Assembly (NCBI GenBank): GCA_027186245.1
Contig: CP114481.1
Location: forward strand, 2,588,501-2,652,500
DNA from: Coriaria nepalensis
Taxonomy: Eukaryota > Streptophyta > Magnoliopsida > Cucurbitales > Coriariaceae
Reading direction: 5' to 3'
Length of the DNA: 64,000 nucleotides
Part shown: positions 59,090 to 64,000 of the stretch, piece after piece
Layout of the letters: each line of letters begins with the position of its first letter
How positions within the stretch are numbered: position 1 is the first letter of the stretch
The notes under the pieces: model-generated
Database searches by the model: none
Seen by the model: only the letters and a program-made list of their open reading frames with translations
Told to the model about the DNA's origin: nothing
Position numbers and translations under genes: made by a program

Positions 59090-61270
59090 TACGGTGTATA
59101 AATATTGTAATTGTAAGAGTGCAATCTCATAATTTTAGTGGAATAATATATAGATTAATAAATAAGATTTATTAAATTAAAGTATTTAATTAATAATCTA
59201 ATTTATTGAAACTTGGAATTATAGGTCCATGATCCTCAAGTTGCCTATATAAAACACTGTATAAGGTAAAAATAACAAATGTTGAAAAAATGACTTATTT
59301 GCAGAAAATAGTTTTTTGAGGCAAATTTGTAATTATGAGATAATAATTATTAATTAATTAATTAAAAAATATATTTTAAATGATGAATTTCGAAATTCAT
59401 ATATTAAATAATAATATATTTGATTTTGAATTAAATATGTTATATATAATATTAAATTGATATGAGATATTAATTTAATATTAAGGTTAGGTAAGTTAAA
59501 TTTAAATTGGTTTAAATAACTAATTTAAAATTCAAATAATATATGATTTGATTTAAAATATATAAAATTATATTTAATATTGATTCATCAATTCATTAAT
59601 TCATTAAGAATATGATATGATTTGAAATATATATGATTTTATTTTAAATCAGATTTAAAATGATTTGACTATATTAAAGATATCATTTAATGATTATCTT
59701 ATCATTTATTATTATGATTGAGTCATAAATTCAATTAATTTAAAGTATTTAAATTAAATTGAAAAATATGAAACTTTATAAATACATCATGTTCTAATTA
59801 TTTTATGATGCGAAAAATAGAGACTTTTTCACAAAAAGAAAAAGAGAGAAAACCTTGTTATCTCTATGTGCCCATATGCGTCTTATTGTGTTGAGGATCG
59901 ATCTGGAAGATTGTGGTGTGAGTCTCCTCGAATGATTCATGTAAGCTAAGGTATGATCTTTTGGCATAGCTATAGGATTAATTTATATATATCTAAAGGA
60001 TCGATAAAAGTTTTTAGAAAATTTTGTTATACACTGGGACCAATAATAGCTTTCGCTGTGAAATTTTAAACATGTTTTCCAACATATACTAGATGTGGTC
60101 CTTAGACCTAAGATCGTCATAGTATCTTATGTCCTTAGACCTAATTAGCCCTTAGCCATGGGTGAGCACATGGTGAATCGTTGGGGATGAAATTGTGAAA
60201 CAATATTTTGAGTGATTAAAAGGGAATTTATCACTTCTATATTTGAAAATAGATCCCTATATATTATATGCTTTATCAAACGGGGAATCTTTGCAAAGTA
60301 GTGTGGTATGGAAAGTGTTTTTGTAAATCTAATATCGATATTCAATAAAAATATAATGATTCATATGATTTATATATTCGGGTTTAATAGTTAAACCATG
60401 TCATAGGATGAGTCACGATATTGGCAAGATGGAAGGATCGAGTATTGTAAGTACTATAGTTACAATAGGTTCTTTCGTAAGATGATACTTCTCATCTTCC
60501 GGGTAGTCTTGATACTTTGCTAGAAGTCAATTTTGACTTAGATTTTTTATTTAATCACGAGATGACTAAGTTAACTATTTAATTAAATATATATTTTAAA
60601 TTAAATAAATTTAATTATGAATTAAATAAAATCATAAAATATTATGTAATCTTTCTGCTAGCATGATGTAGAACAATCAGTCACACACATAAAATTCAAT
60701 AACATAGTTAAGATAGGTCGGAGAAAGAGGGAAAACATACCATTTCCACTTTAGGGGGAAAATATTATTTAACTTATAGTTTAACTATAGAAGTAAAATG
60801 ATAATTATTAATTTATTAAATCTAATGTCATGTAGCTTTTCTAGCATAACTAAGCGTGATATTAATTTTATTAAAATTAATAAGTTACGTAGGAATTTTT
60901 ATTTAATTATAAATGTGTTATAACGATTCGTATTAATAATCGAAGATCAAAGTGTTAATGGGTCAGATTATTAATTGGATTCTCATGAGTCAAATTAAAC
61001 AAAGAGTTGATTAATATACATAGGTTAAGACCCATGGATGTGGCTTGACCATACAATGGGCTTTGACCCATTTGTTTCTTTAAGTGAGTTAAGGAAACCA
61101 TTGCTATAATAAAACTTAATGTGATCAGGAAAACTTATACTTAGTGATGCCCTATAATAGAGCACAACATGGATGAAAATCCCTGATGCTACTTTGCCTC
61201 CATTTGGGCAAAATAGTGAGAGAAAAATAGAGGGTTTTTCCCATCCATTTTCTCCAGACTTTTTTATTTA
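59090..61270 (+). repeat. LTR-like block, copy 2 of a two-copy family
   Basis: The part 60660-61260 is colinear with 21420-21960: GATGTAGAAC, CTAGCATAACTAAG, AATTAATAAGTTACGTAGG, TTTTTATTTAATTATAAAT, ATTATTAATTGGAT, TCAAATTAAACAAAG, CCATACAATGGGCTTTGACC and a TATAATAGAG-type TATA. The upstream part (59090-60650) is very AT-rich, with TTCGCTGTGAAATTTTAAAC and TTTTCCAACATA at about 60050-60080. No coding frame was recognised. Confidence 0.45.
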
Positions 61271-61756
61271 TGTATTGAATTCTAAAAAATTAGATGAGCG
61301 AACGAATCATGCAGATAATAATTAAAGTATAAACATGTGGGTATCTTACATTATCTCTTCAATTCATATTGCAAGAAATTTTTTAGTGGTTTGTTCATCA
61401 AATTAAAATACCCCTTTTATTCTTAAACTTGTAATTTAAATTTAAGTGATTTACTATATTTTTCTATAAAACATTCTTATAAGAGATATATAAATATTGT
61501 ATGATATTTTTGCTATAAAATTAATACATATTTAGGACAAAATCTAAAATTTTAAATTAGTACTTTCGTTTGTCATGTATATATCAATTGCTACCAATAA
61601 CATGTTTTGTTTTTTTATTATTTATTCTTAAGGAAATTCCATGTCATCTATCGGAGATCAATTATAATGCTACACCTCATCTTAAAATAATGACTAGGCA
61701 AACTCAGATTATTCTTTAGTTTCATGGAGCCCATAATTTAGTTTATCTATCCATTT

Positions 61757-62026
61757 GAAAAAGTCAGATCTTACATTCATTCTTTCTTTTTTTTTTTTTT
61801 TTTTTTTCATTTATACGACAACCCTCAACTCTCTTCTCTCAGCTTCTTTTTATTTTTCTCCTAGCTTCTCAAAAGAAGCTTCCACCATTGTTGAAGCCAA
61901 GCAAGCATTTCTTCTTAGAGAAGTTAGGAGAAAAATAACAAGAATGGAGAGACAAGAGTTGACGGTTGCCGTGAAATGAAAAAAAAAAAAAAAAAAAAAA
62001 ACGTTTTTGGTAAGATCTGACTTTTC
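61757..62026. mobile_element. Long hairpin element with homopolymer arms
   Basis: The left arm GAAAAAGTCAGATCTTAC, a run of about 22 T, CATTTATACGACAACCCTCAA, TTTTTCTCCTAGCTTCTC pairs with the right arm GAAGTTAGGAGAAAAATAAC, GAGTTGACGGTTGCCGTGAAATG, a run of about 22 A, GTAAGATCTGACTTTTC. The arms are about 115 bp with a short centre at about 61875-61905. Both frames across it (61755-61979 plus, 61850-62071 minus) are products of the palindrome. Confidence 0.8.
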
Positions 62027-62099
62027 ACAGATGATGAAGAGAAAAATTAATTTTTGTGCTCCGGGAAGCATATAATCTGAGGTGTCTCATTATAACTGA

Positions 62100-62570
62100 T
62101 TTATCCGCTAAAAATATTTTATAGAAAATATTATTATAATTATTAATTTATATTTTATTAATATTAAATTAATTATAAAATACATATATTTTAGAAATTA
62201 GGTTATAAAATATGCACGTAGTAATGTGATTTTTTTTTTCTTCTCTTTTTTATTGTTTTTTAAGAGAAGATGATATTAATTATTAATTTGTATTTAATTT
62301 TAGATTTATTATGAAATAAAAATATTTTATAAAATTTAATTGTAAAAATTGTTACTTAATATTTAATAATATATAATTTTTTTCCATTCTTTTTTAAAAA
62401 TGATTTAATTATTAATTTATATTTAGAATTGAATTGAATTTATTATAAAATAGGAATATTAAAAAAAAAATAATTATAAATATTTGAATATTAATATTTA
62501 TGAATTTTGATTTAAAATTATTATTATATGGTATATTTGTTATGATTTTAATAGATGGTCAGGAGCCCAA
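62100..62570. other. AT-rich intergenic, nothing recognised
   Basis: The sequence is very AT-rich with repeated TATTTTA/AATATT words. No feature is supported. Confidence 0.3.
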
Positions 62571-62604
62571 TAATACGCCCAATTGAAATCCATTAAGTGC
62601 ATTC

Positions 62605-62640
62605 TAAGGAAATAATAGGCCCAATTAGGACCCTATTTTC
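62605..62640 (+). promoter_or_regulatory. Site II-like GGCCCAATTA near a gene start
   Basis: AGGCCCAATTAGGACCC at about 62610-62628 contains GGCCCA. It lies shortly upstream of the inferred leader exon of the gene at the right edge and suggests a housekeeping promoter. Confidence 0.4.
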
Positions 62641-62649
62641 TCTCGTTCT

Positions 62650-63705
62650 TTTAAGTTGGAAATCTGGTCTTCATTTCTAACTCTCACTCTGGTCCCGTCG
62701 TGATTGCGCTTCAGAAGAAGTAGCAGGAGTAGATCAAGGTAAATTCTCCATCTTAAATCATGCTATGGATCTCTTTCTTCGTACTTGATTGCAGTACGTT
62801 TCCATTCGCGGATCTATATGTTCATCAGCATCCTGTTTGGATGCCGAGAATTTCGAAGGAATTTTTTGAGATGGAAATAAAAAATTCGTCACTACTTAAA
62901 ACTCTTTTTCTGTTCAAGTTAAATAATTCGATATCAGTGAGCCTAGTGAGTGGTTTAATCGAGGTCTTTCGACTACCACATGTTTCGCTACCAGATCCGG
63001 AGCTTTATGAGGTTACTATTGATTTTCATCTGTTCAATTGTATTTGCTTGGCAACCAAACGGGGTTTTGATTCGTTCTAATATTAATGCTGGTGAATGTA
63101 GCCTTTGAATCTGAGATACTCTATTTCCGTTGTAATAGATCCTGTTTTAATGCATTTTATAAACTCTCCCCTTACTACGTTAATCTCTCAGGCACTGTAT
63201 GTTTGATGAAATATGATCTTCAAAACCTTTTCTGTGAAAGTTCTGTAACGATATTTGTATGAATAGTCTCCTAGTTCTCTGTTTTTCTGAAATTTATCCT
63301 TCATTTTATGTGCACAATGTTACCTCTGGCTTAATGAAGCATCCAGATCTTGGAAATTTCAATTGGATCTGACACTCAGAGCTCTGACTGTGGCCATCTT
63401 GAGTATGCCTTTGCCAGTTATCTAAACGATTCATAGTTATCCAGAATTGTATCTAATATTCTATATTGAAATGCCTGTTTTCCAAGGGAATACGATCAAC
63501 TGTTTTCCTTTTCACTGCCATAAAATTATTCTATTGATTTATGCTATTCTTTGTTGATATTCACATTCTCATATTTAGTGAATTTTAGTCTTAATTCTTC
63601 TCACTGTCTTTTAAATGTAATAGCTGATTGCCTGCATTTTTTTTTTCTAGGTGCTGAATCCGTCCCTACTTCCTTTCAGTTGGTGGTTGTGTGATAATAA
63701 AGATG
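62650..63705 (+). CDS. 5' end of an unidentified gene running off the right edge
   Basis: A leader exon rich in CT/GAAG sequence ends at 62738 (ATCAAG/GTAAAT). An acceptor with a T-rich tract (TTTTTTCTAG) precedes an exon starting at 63651, which reaches ATAATAAAGATG and is cut by a donor GTAATG directly after the ATG (63703-63705). A first coding exon holding only the start codon is common in plant ribosomal-protein and similar housekeeping genes, and the upstream GGCCCA fits. The product cannot be named because no further coding exon is recognisable before 64000. The 106-residue frame at 62760-63080 lies in the inferred leader intron and matches no family I know. Confidence 0.45.
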
Positions 63706-64000
63706 GTAATGATTTCAAATTTTAGAATTTCTATTATTTTCTCTATGGCATTCTCATATTAGATTTTGGGTTGGGCCGCATTTTGATAGGACCCGGACTA
63801 GATAAATTGAATTAGGGCTAATCTTTATTACGCAATCACCAAAATAATATAGATTGGTCTACTATTCGAGAGGTGGTCCGTCTCTCCTTAAGAGTTCTTA
63901 CTCTCCAAAATTCTCAATGACCTAACCCTAACCAAGATCCTGCTAATTAACCTACTAACCACTAATTTCTAAAATAGCCCTCAACTAATAATAATGACTA
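63706..64000 (+). other. Intron sequence at right edge
   Basis: This follows the ATG/GTAATG donor. GGGTTGGGCCGCATTTTGATAGGACCC and the CT-rich passage to 64000 show no exon. A transposon fragment is possible but not shown. Confidence 0.25.

Noticed and set aside
62760..63080. 106-aa + strand frame
   Set aside because: It falls between a good donor (62739) and acceptor (63650) in a probable leader intron and has no recognised motif. Kept only as an oddity.

Overview
The window is nuclear DNA of a flowering plant, most likely a eudicot. It is AT-rich, its genes are split by GT-AG introns, and retroelement debris and small inverted-repeat elements fill the space between and inside genes. I assigned genes by reading spliced exons and recognising the products. 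No alignment or database search was run, and the species cannot be named from this sequence.

Six housekeeping genes could be assembled, all with an open spliced frame except for one doubtful splice site: (1) 20S proteasome subunit alpha-2, PAB1 type (8946-15278, +, 11 exons, 235 aa); (2) serine palmitoyltransferase subunit LCB1 (27855-31482, +, 12 exons, 483 aa); (3) ribonuclease H2 subunit C (36525-38239, -, 4 exons, 161 aa); (4) ALG14, the ER membrane subunit of the UDP-GlcNAc transferase (38665-40024, +, 5 exons, about 223 aa); (5) exocyst subunit EXO84C (40990-46142, -, 7 exons, 774 aa); (6) zinc-finger protein ZPR1 (47138-56316, -, 16 exons, about 500 aa). A seventh gene begins at about 62.65 kb on the + strand and runs off the right edge. 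Only its leader exon and an ATG at an exon end are visible.

Layout: 0-8.6 kb is repeat-dominated (a foldback element, a solo-LTR-like block, TCGA-rich repeats, degraded retroelement). 8.7-15.5 kb is the proteasome gene. 15.5-26.4 kb holds a deleted Ty3/gypsy element (+), an LTR-like block, a second gypsy remnant (-), a further LTR and a foldback copy. 27.4-31.6 kb is LCB1. 32.1-36 kb holds a terminal-inverted-repeat element and an apparently perfect 668-bp tandem duplication. 36.5-56.3 kb is gene-dense. 56.4-62.6 kb is again repeat-rich, ending with a long hairpin element.

The genes are not an operon or pathway cluster. The one clear arrangement is the head-to-head RNASEH2C/ALG14 pair sharing about 425 bp, with a TGACGTGGC (UPRE-like) site that suits ALG14's ER role. 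I found no convincing new multi-gene system. The observations most worth a second look are at the splicing level: a ZPR1 intron lacking AG at the expected acceptor, a probable U12-type intron in ZPR1, a GC-AG intron in PAB1, and a partial exon duplication inside an LCB1 intron that would act as a poison exon if spliced. The foldback elements, one of them inside an LCB1 intron, and the perfect tandem duplication also deserve checking.
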